Shown here: positions 17,538 to 26,384 of the stretch, piece after piece
Layout of the letters: every line of letters starts with the position of its first letter
How positions within the stretch are numbered: the stretch's first letter is position 1
Source: Bacillus cabrialesii
Lineage (GTDB): Bacteria > Bacillota > Bacilli > Bacillales > Bacillaceae
Assembly (NCBI RefSeq): GCF_004124315.2
Contig: NZ_CP096889.1
Span: 1,905,001 to 1,969,000 of the forward strand
DNA length: 64,000 bases
Direction of reading: 5' to 3'
Made by a program: the position numbers and the translations under genes
The notes under the pieces: generated by a model
Told to the model about the DNA's origin: nothing
The model's input: the letters and a program-made list of their open reading frames with translations, nothing else
Database searches by the model: none

Positions 17538-18437
17538 TTATCTTTCGCATGCATAGTTGTCATGATCCCTGTCCATTTTCGATTGATAAGCAGGGTGGGA
17601 ACTAGGCACTCCATGCGGATATTTCTTTCTTAACTCTGTACAATTTTTAAACGTTTTTGTTTCTCCAGTTGACGCTGAAGAGGAAGCCTCATTTTTACTT
17701 GTAGCAGAACTGTCGTTCGATGCCTTTGGAGGTGTCGGCTGTGTTGAAGCCGGTTGAGATGTTGTTGCTTTTTTAACTGCAGTGGTTTTCCCTTTCACAC
17801 AGCCATTAAATCCTCTGTCAGTCACATAACCATTCTTACTCCAGATTGAAAGCTTCTCTGTTTTTGCTTCTTGTTCATCTTTTCTGTATTGCTCTATGTA
17901 TCTCGTATTTGGCTCATATACATAAGCTACTCTGGCCAATCCTTCTTTCAACAATGTCTCTTCAACAGATTTGCCATCAACATAAACGTAAGCTAACAGT
18001 CTTCCATACTTATCTCTGCGATCGCCTTTATCAAATTCAAGTTGCAGCTTACCGCTGTTGACCAATTCTTTATTTCGCTTAGATGCATTATCGCCATATG
18101 GTTGAACACAAGAATTGGGTTTCTTCGTCTCAGGTGTATCTACGAGCAAGTAGCGGACTGTGTCTACATTTCCGTTGTAGCTAACTTTAATTGTGTCACC
18201 ATCAACAGCTCTATCTAGAGTAACATCGACCAATTCCTTTTTGTCTTTTGAACCAGACTTGCCTGTTGATTTTTCTGTTGGAGATTCCTTTTGATCTGTC
18301 TTCTGTTCAGCATCCTTAGCAACTTGTTGTGCTTCTTTTTCTGAGCTGACTTTTTCTGCATCATTTGAGCCGCAGGCTGCTAACGATAAACTCAAAGTGA
18401 ATGCAGCAAAGCCTAATATTGCTTTCTTCAACTTCAT
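17538..18437 (-). CDS. Thermonuclease-type lipoprotein with excalibur domain (YokF/YncB-like)
   Basis: A 299-residue secreted nuclease. Residues 1-~21 form a lipoprotein signal peptide with lipobox LAAC. A charged linker rich in K/E/S/T follows, then a staphylococcal-nuclease domain at about 70-210 (DGDTIKVSYNG, VRYLLVDTPE, RDKYGRLLAYVYVDG, EGLARVAYVY). A low-complexity S/T/P linker leads to a C-terminal excalibur calcium-binding domain (NCTELRKKYPHGV, DRDHDNYACE). It most resembles the SPbeta protein YokF. Two broken relatives lie at 27.9-28.4 kb and 37.6-38.1 kb. Likely role: degrading extracellular DNA at the cell surface. Confidence 0.85.
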   Translation of the reverse strand: MKLKKAILGFAAFTLSLSLAACGSNDAEKVSSEKEAQQVAKDAEQKTDQKESPTEKSTGKSGSKDKKELVDVTLDRAVDGDTIKVSYNGNVDTVRYLLVDTPETKKPNSCVQPYGDNASKRNKELVNSGKLQLEFDKGDRRDKYGRLLAYVYVDGKSVEETLLKEGLARVAYVYEPNTRYIEQYRKDEQEAKTEKLSIWSKNGYVTDRGFNGCVKGKTTAVKKATTSQPASTQPTPPKASNDSSATSKNEASSSASTGETKTFKNCTELRKKYPHGVPSSHPAYQSKMDRDHDNYACER

Positions 18438-18613
18438 AACCCCTCTTAGAATGTTTGTTCTCTATTTATATCGGTAGACCATTAATAATTATAATCCTAT
18501 CTCCAATTACAGCGGAATTTAATTTTTCCTTAATATGTTTCGCATGTCAGTCTATCATTTCGAAGGGTATGTTAAAATTTTACTGAGTTTATTGTCAAAA
18601 GGGGAATGAGATT

Positions 18614-18865
18614 ATGCTGGGGATTAACGTTGAAAAGTCAAATGAAAACTTAATGATCAATTGGCAATTATCCAAAGTTGAAATTCCAATCAAAGAAATC
18701 AATGATGTATTTCTTGACCCAAACTATGGGGGAGAAGAGAAAAGCGCAGTAAGGATTGGGTTTCCTTATGGATCTACAGATAGAGTGGTGATAAAAACAG
18801 CAAATAACACTTATATTTTGTTCACTACTAATGCTGCTTCAATTATGAGTGAAATTGTTTCTTAA
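18614..18865 (+). CDS. SunI/YolF-like bacteriocin immunity protein
   Basis: An 83-residue protein starting MLGINVEKSNENLMINWQLS, with IPIKEINDVFLD, AVRIGFPYGSTDRVVIKTAN and YILFTTNAASI. This pattern is that of the SunI (YolF) family, the sublancin immunity protein of SPbeta. The known SunI has an N-terminal membrane anchor; here no clear membrane segment is seen, so this may be a paralogue with another role. AAAGGGGAATGAG precedes the ATG. No sublancin-like precursor gene is visible nearby. Identification is by memory of the family. Confidence 0.6.
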   Translation: MLGINVEKSNENLMINWQLSKVEIPIKEINDVFLDPNYGGEEKSAVRIGFPYGSTDRVVIKTANNTYILFTTNAASIMSEIVS

Positions 18866-18906
18866 TAAACAATTGGTATCCTATCATGTTCAAAAAGAGG
18901 GATAAA

Positions 18907-19338
18907 GTGATCAATGTAATTTATGATGTTAAAACACTAGAAGGATCGTGTTATATAGAGGTTCTTCCTAATAGGTATAACGACAAATGTTGGAATGCTT
19001 CTTCTATTTTCTTTACAGAAGATAACTTTGGTTATATTGTGCCTGTCTTTGAGAAGTGCTATAAAAAATTTGATTATTTCGGTGTCAATGAAATAGATAT
19101 AGATACGTGGAAAATCATTTTTAAAGAACTGGAAAGCTTAAAACAAAATTTAATTAATGATCCTAAGCCAAACTCACTAAAACGTATAATAGGATTTCCA
19201 TTTATTTATTCTGAGAAGGAATTTATGGAAAACTATGATACTCATGTAAAGCAGCTCTGCTTGATGATTACTGAATTTCAATTATGGATAGAAGAAAAAA
19301 GTGTTTCAGCTAAATTCATTTCCATTTTGGGAATGTAA
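18907..19338 (+). CDS. Hypothetical protein, possible immunity protein
   Basis: About 143 residues starting MINVIYDVKTLEGSCYIEVL. The GTG at 18907 is preferred to the ATG at 18886 because AGAGGG lies about 6 bases before it. The protein is acidic and rich in aromatic residues (FGVNEIDIDTWKIIFKELES), with no signal peptide or membrane segment. It sits between a SunI-like gene and an SMI1/KNR4-type gene, a setting typical of immunity genes of polymorphic toxins. I do not recognise the family. Confidence 0.5.
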   Translation: MINVIYDVKTLEGSCYIEVLPNRYNDKCWNASSIFFTEDNFGYIVPVFEKCYKKFDYFGVNEIDIDTWKIIFKELESLKQNLINDPKPNSLKRIIGFPFIYSEKEFMENYDTHVKQLCLMITEFQLWIEEKSVSAKFISILGM

Positions 19339-19437
19339 TGGGACAAAGTCCTCTTACAAGAGACGTCTGATAAATTTCGCTTTAACATGTTTTTGTGTAG
19401 TAATATTTAGTGAGATGATTTGCAAAGGGGAATTTTT

Positions 19438-19879
19438 ATGGAAGAGGGAAAGTTAGTTCACATGACGCTAGATGGTATGAAGAAAGCAGTTTCTAAATAT
19501 GGTACATTTCCTTTGTTCCATCATGGGGGTTATGTCATGGAAGATGCTGCTTTTCATTTCAAAGAGCCAGCAAGTCCTCAAGGAATTAGCGACTTAGAAA
19601 AGAAGTTAGGTGTTCATTTCCCTTTTGGAAATGTTTGATGGTGTTGAAATACTTAACATAGAAGGAATCATTGAATATCATGAAGTTCAAGATTTTCCCG
19701 AGGGATACATCCTAATTGGATATCATTTTGACGGAAGATATGTCATAGACACAAACAAATCAAAAAAAGGATTAGGTTATATGTTATATCTCGATTCAAT
19801 TGATGATATTGAAGATGCAGTTAACTTAGATTCTAACTTTGAAATATGTCTTCTAATGGGACGAAATATTGGGAAGTGA
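19438..19879 (+). pseudogene. Frameshifted SMI1/KNR4-family immunity protein
   Basis: The first frame (from ATG 19438, after AAAGGGGAA) gives MEEGKLVHMTLDGMKKAVSK and ends ISDLEKKLGVHFP. The second frame resumes LLEMFDGVEILNIEGIIEYH and ends YLDSIDDIEDAVNLDSNFE. Together they form an SMI1/KNR4 (SUKH) domain, the antitoxin fold found with many nuclease toxins. The junction near 19620 lacks several codons expected between LGVHFP and FLEMFDG, so it is a small deletion with frameshift. Confidence 0.65.
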
Positions 19880-19990
19880 GTCCGAATATCCAAGAGTATG
19901 ATAAACGGGTGTTAGAATAACAATTCGGCAAAAGAAGAGAATCATGACTGATTTCAATATCCAAAGAAACTGCAATTTGAGGGAAGTATA

Positions 19991-20761
19991 ATGACAATTT
20001 ACGATCAAATTAAGAGTGTTTTACATCATAAAATTTATGAGTTAGTTACACCTCAAGAAGTAAAGAAAACTCTTCAAGAGAAATACGGAACGAATCCAGA
20101 TAGTGTTATTTTATCTGATTATTGTTATAACCGATATAATAAGGGGATTTCTTTTAATAAACACCTCTTTGAATATGTGAATAGGAGTTCCTACAAGTAC
20201 TTAGGTGAAAATTCTCTATATACAGGACTTATTTTCCGAAAATCAAAAGGGGAAGATAGGGAAGTTATTGTAGGTGAATGGGTAAACGGTGTTAAATCTT
20301 TACGAGAAATAAATGATCAAGCTGAAATCATTAGTAAGCAACAAATTTTGAATCTTTATAATGAATATAACCAAATCTTAAGATATGAAATGAATATATT
20401 AAACTGTAAGCCCACGGAATTGAGACATTTAATTGGCAGGATTGGTGAATTTATTTGTGCAATTCAAACCAATGGTTCTTTAGCTCGCCAAACGAATCAA
20501 CATGGTTTTGATGTTGTAAGTGGTGGCAGAAGGATTAGTGTAAAAACAACAGCTCAATTAAATGGTTTTATTTCGATAAATAAAAATACATTTGATGATT
20601 TTGATCATTTTTTTGTAGTTCAATACGTAAATGATGATTTTAAAGTTATTTATTTTGGGCCAAAGGAAGAAGTGAAAACAATCAGCAAAGTTTACGAAGG
20701 TAAATATGAAGTTAGACTTGAACAACTAAAGAGACTAAATAAGGAATATCAATTAAATTAA
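19991..20761 (+). CDS. Hypothetical protein with PD-(D/E)XK-like nuclease signature (DUF6998-like)
   Basis: A 256-residue protein with GAGGGAAG 7 bases before the ATG. The N-terminal half (1-~130) is charged and helical. The C-terminal part reads LRHLIGRIGEFICAIQTNG, then GFDVVSGGRRISVKTTAQ. The order of a helix glutamate, a GFD aspartate and a VK pair after a beta turn is the pattern of restriction-endonuclease-like folds. FDHFFVVQYVNDDFKVIYFG follows as a core strand. A terminator follows the gene. It could be a stand-alone nuclease or a toxin-related protein; the fold is my inference. Confidence 0.55.
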   Translation: MTIYDQIKSVLHHKIYELVTPQEVKKTLQEKYGTNPDSVILSDYCYNRYNKGISFNKHLFEYVNRSSYKYLGENSLYTGLIFRKSKGEDREVIVGEWVNGVKSLREINDQAEIISKQQILNLYNEYNQILRYEMNILNCKPTELRHLIGRIGEFICAIQTNGSLARQTNQHGFDVVSGGRRISVKTTAQLNGFISINKNTFDDFDHFFVVQYVNDDFKVIYFGPKEEVKTISKVYEGKYEVRLEQLKRLNKEYQLN

Positions 20762-20778
20762 ACAATTGTTGAAAATAA

Positions 20779-20816
20779 AACATCCCTTCACACTAAGTAA
20801 GGGGATGTTTGTTTAG
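20779..20816 (+). terminator. Terminator after the DUF6998-like gene
   Basis: AAACATCCC and GGGGATGTTT pair and are followed by GTTTAG. Confidence 0.75.
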
Positions 20817-21060
20817 TTCTCACATACTTTATTTTCGCATACTTGCTTACGAGTTGCATCTACAGTAAATGATCCTATTTCGTCATTAGTTTTGTCATAG
20901 ACTCCTCAAATTATCTCATAATCATTAGTGTATCAATTCGTTCAATATCTTTATCGTTTGTTTTAATGTGCTCAGTCATTCTTTTTTTAGCTGGCGTACA
21001 ATCTTCCTTTTGCTGAGTTTCTGGGGTTTTTTTAATGTCGTGTTGTTGCATAGGACGGCT
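20817..21060 (-). pseudogene. Remnant of an unknown gene on the minus strand
   Basis: Minus-strand reading gives HDIKKTPETQQKEDCTPAKK and ERIDTLMIM in one frame, then VYDKTNDEIGSFTVDATRKQ and VCENKVCEN in the next. These read like a continuous hydrophilic protein broken by a frameshift. The 5' end is not recognisable. The rest of the gap to 21246 holds the promoter of the next gene. Confidence 0.4.
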
Positions 21061-21108
21061 AGATGATTATGCAGTAAATGGAGACGGATCGAACCAAGTT
21101 TTTTTATA

Positions 21109-21151
21109 TTGCGCAACAACAGACACGATGATATAATCAGAACACGTCTGT
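21109..21151 (+). promoter_or_regulatory. Promoter with an inverted repeat, upstream of the rifampin phosphotransferase-like gene
   Basis: TTGCGC (21109-21114), 17 bases, TATAAT (21132-21137). AACAGAC (21118-21124) and GTCTGTT (21146-21152) flank the -10 element and could be an operator. Confidence 0.55.
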
Positions 21152-21246
21152 TTTATATGTAAAATATTACACTTATCCCATCTTATATTTTAATTGTATC
21201 ACCCCGGAAAGCTATTGTCAATTTTTTTTTGAAGGAGAGATGTAGA

Positions 21247-23841
21247 ATGGATACTTTGATACTTGGTTTCAATGAAATGGAAAAAACACAGCTTTTGCTC
21301 GTTGGAGGAAAAGGGTTAAATTTAGGGGAATTATCAAAAATTCAAGGGATACGAGTGCCTGAAGGATTTTGTGTTACAACAGCGGGATACCAAAAAGTCA
21401 TCGAACAAAACGAAACGTATCATGTTTTGTTGGATCGACTAACCATGTTAAAAGTAGAGGATCGAGATCAAATTGGTGAAATCAGCAGTAAGATTCGACG
21501 AATCATTATGGAAGCAGAAATCCCTTCAGATGTTGTGAAAGCAGTTTCTCAATATCTCTCCCAATTTGGCGAGGAACATGCTTATGCAGTGCGTTCTAGC
21601 GCGACTGCTGAAGATTTGCCGCATGCTTCTTTTGCCGGTCAACAAGATACCTATCTAAATATTATCGGCAAAGACGCGATCTTGCAGCATATCAGCAAAT
21701 GCTGGGCTTCCCTGTTCACGGAGCGCGCGGTCATCTACCGTATGCAAAATGGATTCGATCACAGGCAAGTTTATTTATCCGTTATTATTCAAAAGATGGT
21801 TTTCCCTAAGGCTTCAGGGATTTTATTTACTGCTGATCCCATTACTTCTAACCGAAAATTGCTATCCATCGATGCCAGTTTTGGGCTTGGAGAAGCTCTG
21901 GTCTCCGGCTTGGTATCTGCCGATTGTTATAAAGTGCGGGATGAGGGCATCGTTGAGAAGAGGGTCGCAACCAAAAAATTAGCTATTTATGGAAGGGGAG
22001 AAGGCGGAACAGAGACAAAGCAGATCGATCTTGATCAGCAGATGTCCCAAACACTCACTGACGGGCAAATTTTACAGCTGGCACGTCTCGGAAGACAGAT
22101 CGAAGCTCATTTCGGCCAGCCGCAAGATATCGAATGGTGTTTGGCTGATGATACATTTTATATTGTTCAGAGTCGGCCGATCACTACTTTATACCCGATC
22201 CCAGAAGCGAATGATCAAGAAAATCACGTCTATCTATCTGTTGGTCATCAGCAAATGATGACTGATCCCATTAAACCGTTGGGATTGTCTTTTTACCTGT
22301 TAATTACTCCTGCACCTATGCGTAAAGCCGGCGGAAGGTTGTTTGTTGATGTTGCGGCTAGACTGACGACACGTGCCGGCCGGGAAACTTTATTAAATAC
22401 CGTGGGATCTGATCCGCTTACAAAAGACGCACTCACGACCGTAATCGAGCGCGATTTTATAAAATTGCTGCCAAATGATCAAACAGCACCGATTCCGGGC
22501 GGTGGTCATACAGATATGCCGGCGCAATTCGAGAACGATCCGACAATCGTTTCTGATTTGATGAAGCGCAGCCAAACATTGATTGAAGAGTTAAAGCAAA
22601 ACATCCAAGCGAAATCGGGATCGGATTTGTTTGATTTTATTCTGGAAGATATTCAGCAATTAAAGAAGATCTTATTTGACCCGCAAAGTACGGCTGTGTT
22701 TATGGCTGCGATGAATGCCTCTGCATGGATCAATGAAAACATGAACGAGTGGCTAGGCGAAAAAAACGCCGCTGATACCCTTTCTCAATCTGTACCGGGC
22801 AATATTACTTCTGAAATGGGTCTGGCGCTGATGGATGTGGCGGATGTGATTCGCCCTTATCCAGAAGTGATTGATTATTTGCAGCATGCAAAAGAAGATA
22901 ACTTTCTCGAAGAACTGGTTACGTTTGATGGAGGAAGGGAAACCCAAGACGCTATCTATGATTATCTCAGAAAATACGGAATGCGGTGTCCTGGAGAAAT
23001 TGATATTACAAGACCTCGCTGGAGTGAAAAACCCATAACACTTGTCCCTATGATTCTTAGTCATATCCAAAACTTTGAGCCTAATGCCGGCAATCGAAAG
23101 TTTGAGCAAGGGCGGCGTGTTGCTTTGGAAAAAGAACAAGAGTTAATAGATCGATTGAAGCAATTACCGGATGGTGAACAAAAGGCGAAAGAAACAAAAC
23201 GAATGATCGACCTCATCCGGAATTTCATCGGCTACCGGGAATATCCAAAATATGGCATAGTAAGTCGTTACTTTGTATATAAGCAGGCTTTGCTGAAAGA
23301 AGCCGAACAACTCGTACAAGCGGGCGTTATTCATGATAAAGAAGATATATACTACCTCACTTTTGAAGAGCTTCACGAAGTCGCGCGCACAAAAAAAATA
23401 GATGACCAGATCCTCAGCAAGCGGAAAGACGAGTACAAATTATATGAAAAACTGACTCCTCCACGTGTAATCACGTCTGATGGCGAAATCATTACAGGTG
23501 AGTACAAACGAGAAAATTTGCCGGCTAATGCGATTGCAGGCCTGCCTGTTTCTTCCGGAGTGATAGAAGGAAGAGCACGTGTCATTTTAAACATGGAAAA
23601 TGCCGATCTGGAAGATGGAGATATATTAGTCACCTCCTTTACCGACCCAGGCTGGACACCATTATTTGTATCCATAAAAGGACTGGTCACCGAAGTTGGC
23701 GGATTAATGACCCACGGAGCGGTTATCGCACGCGAATATGGCCTGCCGGCAGTTGTCGGAGTGGAAAACGCAACCAGACTGATCAAAGACGGGCAACGAA
23801 TTCGCGTGAATGGAATAGAAGGGTACATTGAAATATTGTAA
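21247..23841 (+). CDS. rph: Rifampin phosphotransferase / PEP-synthase-like enzyme
   Basis: An 864-residue dikinase-family enzyme. An ATP-grasp domain covers about 1-320 (GGKGLNLGEL, YAVRSSATAEDLPHASFAGQ, DIEWCLADDTFYIVQSRPIT), a large central domain with the antibiotic-binding region follows, and the C-terminal swivelling phosphohistidine domain has GGLMTHGAVIAREYGLPAVVG with the active histidine at about residue 823. This architecture and length match rifampin phosphotransferases, which transfer the beta-phosphate of ATP to rifamycins; B. subtilis Pps is the same type. ATG 21247 follows AAGGAGAG. The palindromic rifampin-associated element known upstream of some rph genes was not seen. The alternative is an authentic PEP synthase, less likely given the length and order. 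Confidence 0.82.
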   Translation: MDTLILGFNEMEKTQLLLVGGKGLNLGELSKIQGIRVPEGFCVTTAGYQKVIEQNETYHVLLDRLTMLKVEDRDQIGEISSKIRRIIMEAEIPSDVVKAVSQYLSQFGEEHAYAVRSSATAEDLPHASFAGQQDTYLNIIGKDAILQHISKCWASLFTERAVIYRMQNGFDHRQVYLSVIIQKMVFPKASGILFTADPITSNRKLLSIDASFGLGEALVSGLVSADCYKVRDEGIVEKRVATKKLAIYGRGEGGTETKQIDLDQQMSQTLTDGQILQLARLGRQIEAHFGQPQDIEWCLADDTFYIVQSRPITTLYPIPEANDQENHVYLSVGHQQMMTDPIKPLGLSFYLLITPAPMRKAGGRLFVDVAARLTTRAGRETLLNTVGSDPLTKDALTTVIERDFIKLLPNDQTAPIPGGGHTDMPAQFENDPTIVSDLMKRSQTLIEELKQNIQAKSGSDLFDFILEDIQQLKKILFDPQSTAVFMAAMNASAWINENMNEWLGEKNAADTLSQSVPGNITSEMGLALMDVADVIRPYPEVIDYLQHAKEDNFLEELVTFDGGRETQDAIYDYLRKYGMRCPGEIDITRPRWSEKPITLVPMILSHIQNFEPNAGNRKFEQGRRVALEKEQELIDRLKQLPDGEQKAKETKRMIDLIRNFIGYREYPKYGIVSRYFVYKQALLKEAEQLVQAGVIHDKEDIYYLTFEELHEVARTKKIDDQILSKRKDEYKLYEKLTPPRVITSDGEIITGEYKRENLPANAIAGLPVSSGVIEGRARVILNMENADLEDGDILVTSFTDPGWTPLFVSIKGLVTEVGGLMTHGAVIAREYGLPAVVGVENATRLIKDGQRIRVNGIEGYIEIL

Positions 23842-23886
23842 TGATTAAATCAATTGAGAACCTCGTTATAATGGAAGGCCTTAAAT

Positions 23887-23925
23887 GGATAAAAGAACGG
23901 TTATCCTGTTCGTTCTTTTATCTAA
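23887..23925. terminator. Terminator after the rph-like gene
   Basis: GATAAAAGAACG and CGTTCTTTTATC form a perfect 12-bp stem with an 11-base loop. Confidence 0.75.
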
Positions 23926-24043
23926 TTGAGCAGAGATGATGAATATTTGATTGCTACACACATTGAGGTTTTAGCTATTCTTCGACAGTATCAGAGAATC
24001 AATGAAATATACAAAAATGAAAAATATGACTTTAATGATAAGC

Positions 24044-24082
24044 AAAGCCGGAACCCCATAGAGTGGGAATCCGGCTTTTTTA
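24044..24082 (+). terminator. Terminator within the remnant region
   Basis: AAAGCCGGA-ACCCC and GGG-AATCCGGCTTT pair, followed by TTT. It probably belonged to the decayed gene before it. Confidence 0.8.
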
Positions 24083-24138
24083 AGTGAAAATGGCTTAAGG
24101 TGCGAAATCCACATTTTGGTGTGGCGGAACTTCTTTAA

Positions 24139-24300
24139 ATGAACTTTTTAATCACCAACATTTACATTGAAAAAGAAATTATTCAAGTATCAAACAGGGA
24201 AATTAATGAGTCAAGTGATGTAACAGTTGGTTTCGATGCTTTCGGAGAAAAAAAGGGGAGAAAATCAGAGAGTATTTTTTGGCAGCGTATAGTTCAATAG
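24139..24300 (+). pseudogene. Short frame, remnant of an unknown protein
   Basis: 53 codons: MNFLITNIYIEKEIIQVSNR, then SSDVTVGFDAFGEKKGRKSE and IFWQ. In a second frame the sequence continues AYSSIAEGVKKELLIFQ past the stop, so it looks like a frameshifted larger gene. No good ribosome site. Parent family not recognised. Confidence 0.35.
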
Positions 24301-24555
24301 CAGAAGGTGTAAAAAGGAGTTATTGATATTCCAAAAAGATCATATCCATATCGATCACTCAGGGTGAAAATGATATACTAAAGTTACAAATGCAGGAGGA
24401 AATTACAATTTATCTGGGGCTGCAAAAACTCATTCTTTTATTCAGAAAGGGTTTGTTTAAATTAGTAAAGCGAACCTGTAGTTCGATAATTATTAAATGA
24501 AAGGTAAAAAAACGAGTGATTTGCTTATTCGATTAACGAAAGTGAGAATGTGTGA

Positions 24556-25209
24556 ATGAAGATAAAGGAGTATATGGATGAAAGGTTTCCAAGTCTCGAA
24601 GTAATTCCTAGTATCTATAATCAATGGGGTTTAGGAATCCACTTTTGTCTCGGGGAAAATATTTATCAACTCAAAGAGAATGAAGAATTGAATCTTAAGA
24701 GATTTTGGATTGTATATGACCAAATCTCCACGATTTTCAATGAATTATTTGAACAAAACGATGACATATTCCTTGTGACGAATATGTATAAGCACAAAAC
24801 GAAATGTATAAGAAAATTGAAGGTGTATCAACCGTATCTAAAATGTAAAAAATATTTAAATCAAATCCATGTGAAGACGTATCCTTACCCGTTTGAAATA
24901 GATAAAGCAGAAGAATACGAGATGCAACAATTTTCCTTGTTATGCAAACCTCGAGACTTACGAGTAACTGAATTACTTAAAGCAGCGAGTAATGAAGATT
25001 TTCCATTGCAACCAAGATTCGGAGGTTACTCTATTGATTACCCTGATGTTTTCTTTGTGAACATTACAAAAGACGTCATTTTCTTTATCTATGATGACCG
25101 TGGATGTGAAGTCATAGCTCTTGATTTTGAACGAATACGTCCACTTTATGAAAAACATCACGACTGGGTAGAAGAATATAAATACATATACCAGGAGAGG
25201 CAGAATTAG
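24556..25209 (+). CDS. DUF3885-like hypothetical protein (possibly YnaE)
   Basis: A 217-residue soluble protein, MKIKEYMDERFPSLEVIPSI, with NLKRFWIVYDQISTIFNELF in the middle and a C-terminal FVNITKDVIFFIYDDRGCEV. This pattern matches the DUF3885 family as I recall it, whose function is unknown and which is often found near toxin/immunity genes in Bacillus. The ribosome site is weak. A B. subtilis protein of about this length (YnaE) lies in the equivalent region, but I could not confirm identity. Confidence 0.6.
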   Translation: MKIKEYMDERFPSLEVIPSIYNQWGLGIHFCLGENIYQLKENEELNLKRFWIVYDQISTIFNELFEQNDDIFLVTNMYKHKTKCIRKLKVYQPYLKCKKYLNQIHVKTYPYPFEIDKAEEYEMQQFSLLCKPRDLRVTELLKAASNEDFPLQPRFGGYSIDYPDVFFVNITKDVIFFIYDDRGCEVIALDFERIRPLYEKHHDWVEEYKYIYQERQN

Positions 25210-25244
25210 ATTGTGAGAGCACTACATACAAGATTTAACGCTTA

Positions 25245-25628
25245 TTGAAACTAAGAAACTTAGAATTTTTTCAATTGATATTATGTGATGATGAGAGGTC
25301 TGCATTTTTATTAGTACTTGATGAAAGACTAGTGGATTCTGATTCTCAAGGCGGTAACCATATTAGTGTTTATTTAGTTACTCACTTTGAGTTATCTGAT
25401 CAGTCATATAAAGATGTATTAAGCTTCAATGATGATCTTTTAGGTATGAAGCATAACTGTTCGTATGCAATGGATATTCTGAGCGTTAAAGAGGAATTTG
25501 ATTTCGATTTCCCATTTGATATGCTTGCAATTAAAAGATACGTACAAGAATTAATAAAAATGTTAGGGATTGATCTAACACTGCCTGAAATGATAGAAAG
25601 AGATTTTGATAAACTTTCTCAAGACTAG
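25245..25628 (+). CDS. Hypothetical acidic protein
   Basis: About 127 residues from a TTG at 25245: MKLRNLEFFQLILCDDERSA, with GGNHISVYLVTHFELSDQSY and a C-terminal RYVQELIKMLGIDLTLPEMI. Small, acidic, without membrane segments. The ribosome site is weak and the start uncertain. Size and setting fit an immunity-type protein, but the family is not recognised. Confidence 0.45.
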   Translation: MKLRNLEFFQLILCDDERSAFLLVLDERLVDSDSQGGNHISVYLVTHFELSDQSYKDVLSFNDDLLGMKHNCSYAMDILSVKEEFDFDFPFDMLAIKRYVQELIKMLGIDLTLPEMIERDFDKLSQD

Positions 25629-25639
25629 ACAAATCTCCG

Positions 25640-25764
25640 ATTCAATTTGCAAACAATTTTTGAAGTTATTGAAGTAGCAAGTGAGCGTATTGTCCAATGT
25701 GAGGTAATGGGGAAAATTCAAGTAGTTGACGTGTTAAGGGATGTTCAGGTGTTTATTGGGTTGT
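25640..25764 (+). pseudogene. C-terminal remnant of an unknown protein
   Basis: The frame reads LQTIFEVIEVASERIVQCEV and IQVVDVLRDVQVFIGL before a TAA. No start or ribosome site. It looks like the end of a gene whose front is gone. Confidence 0.35.
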
Positions 25765-25882
25765 AAAGAAAGAGAATGGATAAATTGAATGGTAGCTGAA
25801 GGGTTTGTAGAGTAGGCTTCTATATCAAAACCGGTTTGATTGTATGTTGAATGGAAGCGGCTTTGAAAAGAGGTGAAGTGCG

Positions 25883-26194
25883 ATTAAAAAAATAGTTTTA
25901 TTATCCAGTATTTTCGGGATTGTGCTATCAATGATTGGACAATTATTTGGAGTCCTAACAGATTTCTTTATTCCAGGTATTGCACGGCTTATGGGGGTTT
26001 TAGCTGGTATCCTAGTATTACTAAGCCTGAAGTCAAGGAACACAGAAATGCAGGCATTTATAGTGGGCTCAAGTACTGCGTTAGGAATAATGGGTGCAGG
26101 AGTTTTATATTTACCCGCTGCGCTAGTCAATGTTTTAATTGGGTTCAAGCTAAACAAAAAGTTAAAAGAAGAAAACACGAAGGAACATATCTGA
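25883..26194 (+). CDS. Small membrane protein with apparent ATT start
   Basis: About 103 residues and three hydrophobic segments (IVLLSSIFGIVLSMIGQLFG; RLMGVLAGILVLLSL; AFIVGSSTALGIMGAGVLYL), with a lysine-rich cytoplasmic tail. AGAGGTG lies 7 bases before ATT AAA AAA ATA, where a normal start codon would be expected. The next usable codon is a GTG at 25922, which would cut into the first membrane segment and has no ribosome site. Either ATT is used or the start codon has mutated. Function unknown. Confidence 0.55.
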   Translation: MKKIVLLSSIFGIVLSMIGQLFGVLTDFFIPGIARLMGVLAGILVLLSLKSRNTEMQAFIVGSSTALGIMGAGVLYLPAALVNVLIGFKLNKKLKEENTKEHI

Positions 26195-26237
26195 ATCGAC
26201 TGCTTTTTGTTTAGGGAGACCATGGAAAATTCAGTAA

Positions 26238-26369
26238 GAAAAGAATATTCAGTTAGTTGCTCATTTTAACGGATGGTATAGAACCACCAAAAGACCATAT
26301 ACTGATGATGAAGAACGGATTAAATTAAGCGTAAAAGAGTTCGAATTGCTTGGCTTTACTTTATTCTGA
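26238..26369 (+). pseudogene. C-terminal remnant of an unknown protein
   Basis: The frame reads NIQLVAHFNGWYRTTKRPYT, then DDEERIKLSVKEFELLGFTL and ends at TGA 26367-26369. A short frame starting at ATG 26222 stops early and lies one frame away. Likely a broken gene; family not recognised. Confidence 0.35.
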
Positions 26370-26384
26370 GAGGGGTCGAGTAAG

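Larger units (their letters stand above)
23926..24555 (+). other. Gap with coding remnants and a terminator
   Basis: Coding-like fragments are visible: EYLIATHIEVLAILRQYQRI near 23941-24000, and a short frame at 24139-24300 listed separately. A strong terminator lies at 24044-24082. No complete gene is apparent. Confidence 0.45.

Noticed and set aside
20820..21247. Rifampin-associated element before the rph-like gene
   Set aside because: The GC-rich palindrome known from other rph genes is absent; only the AACAGAC/GTCTGTT repeat is present.
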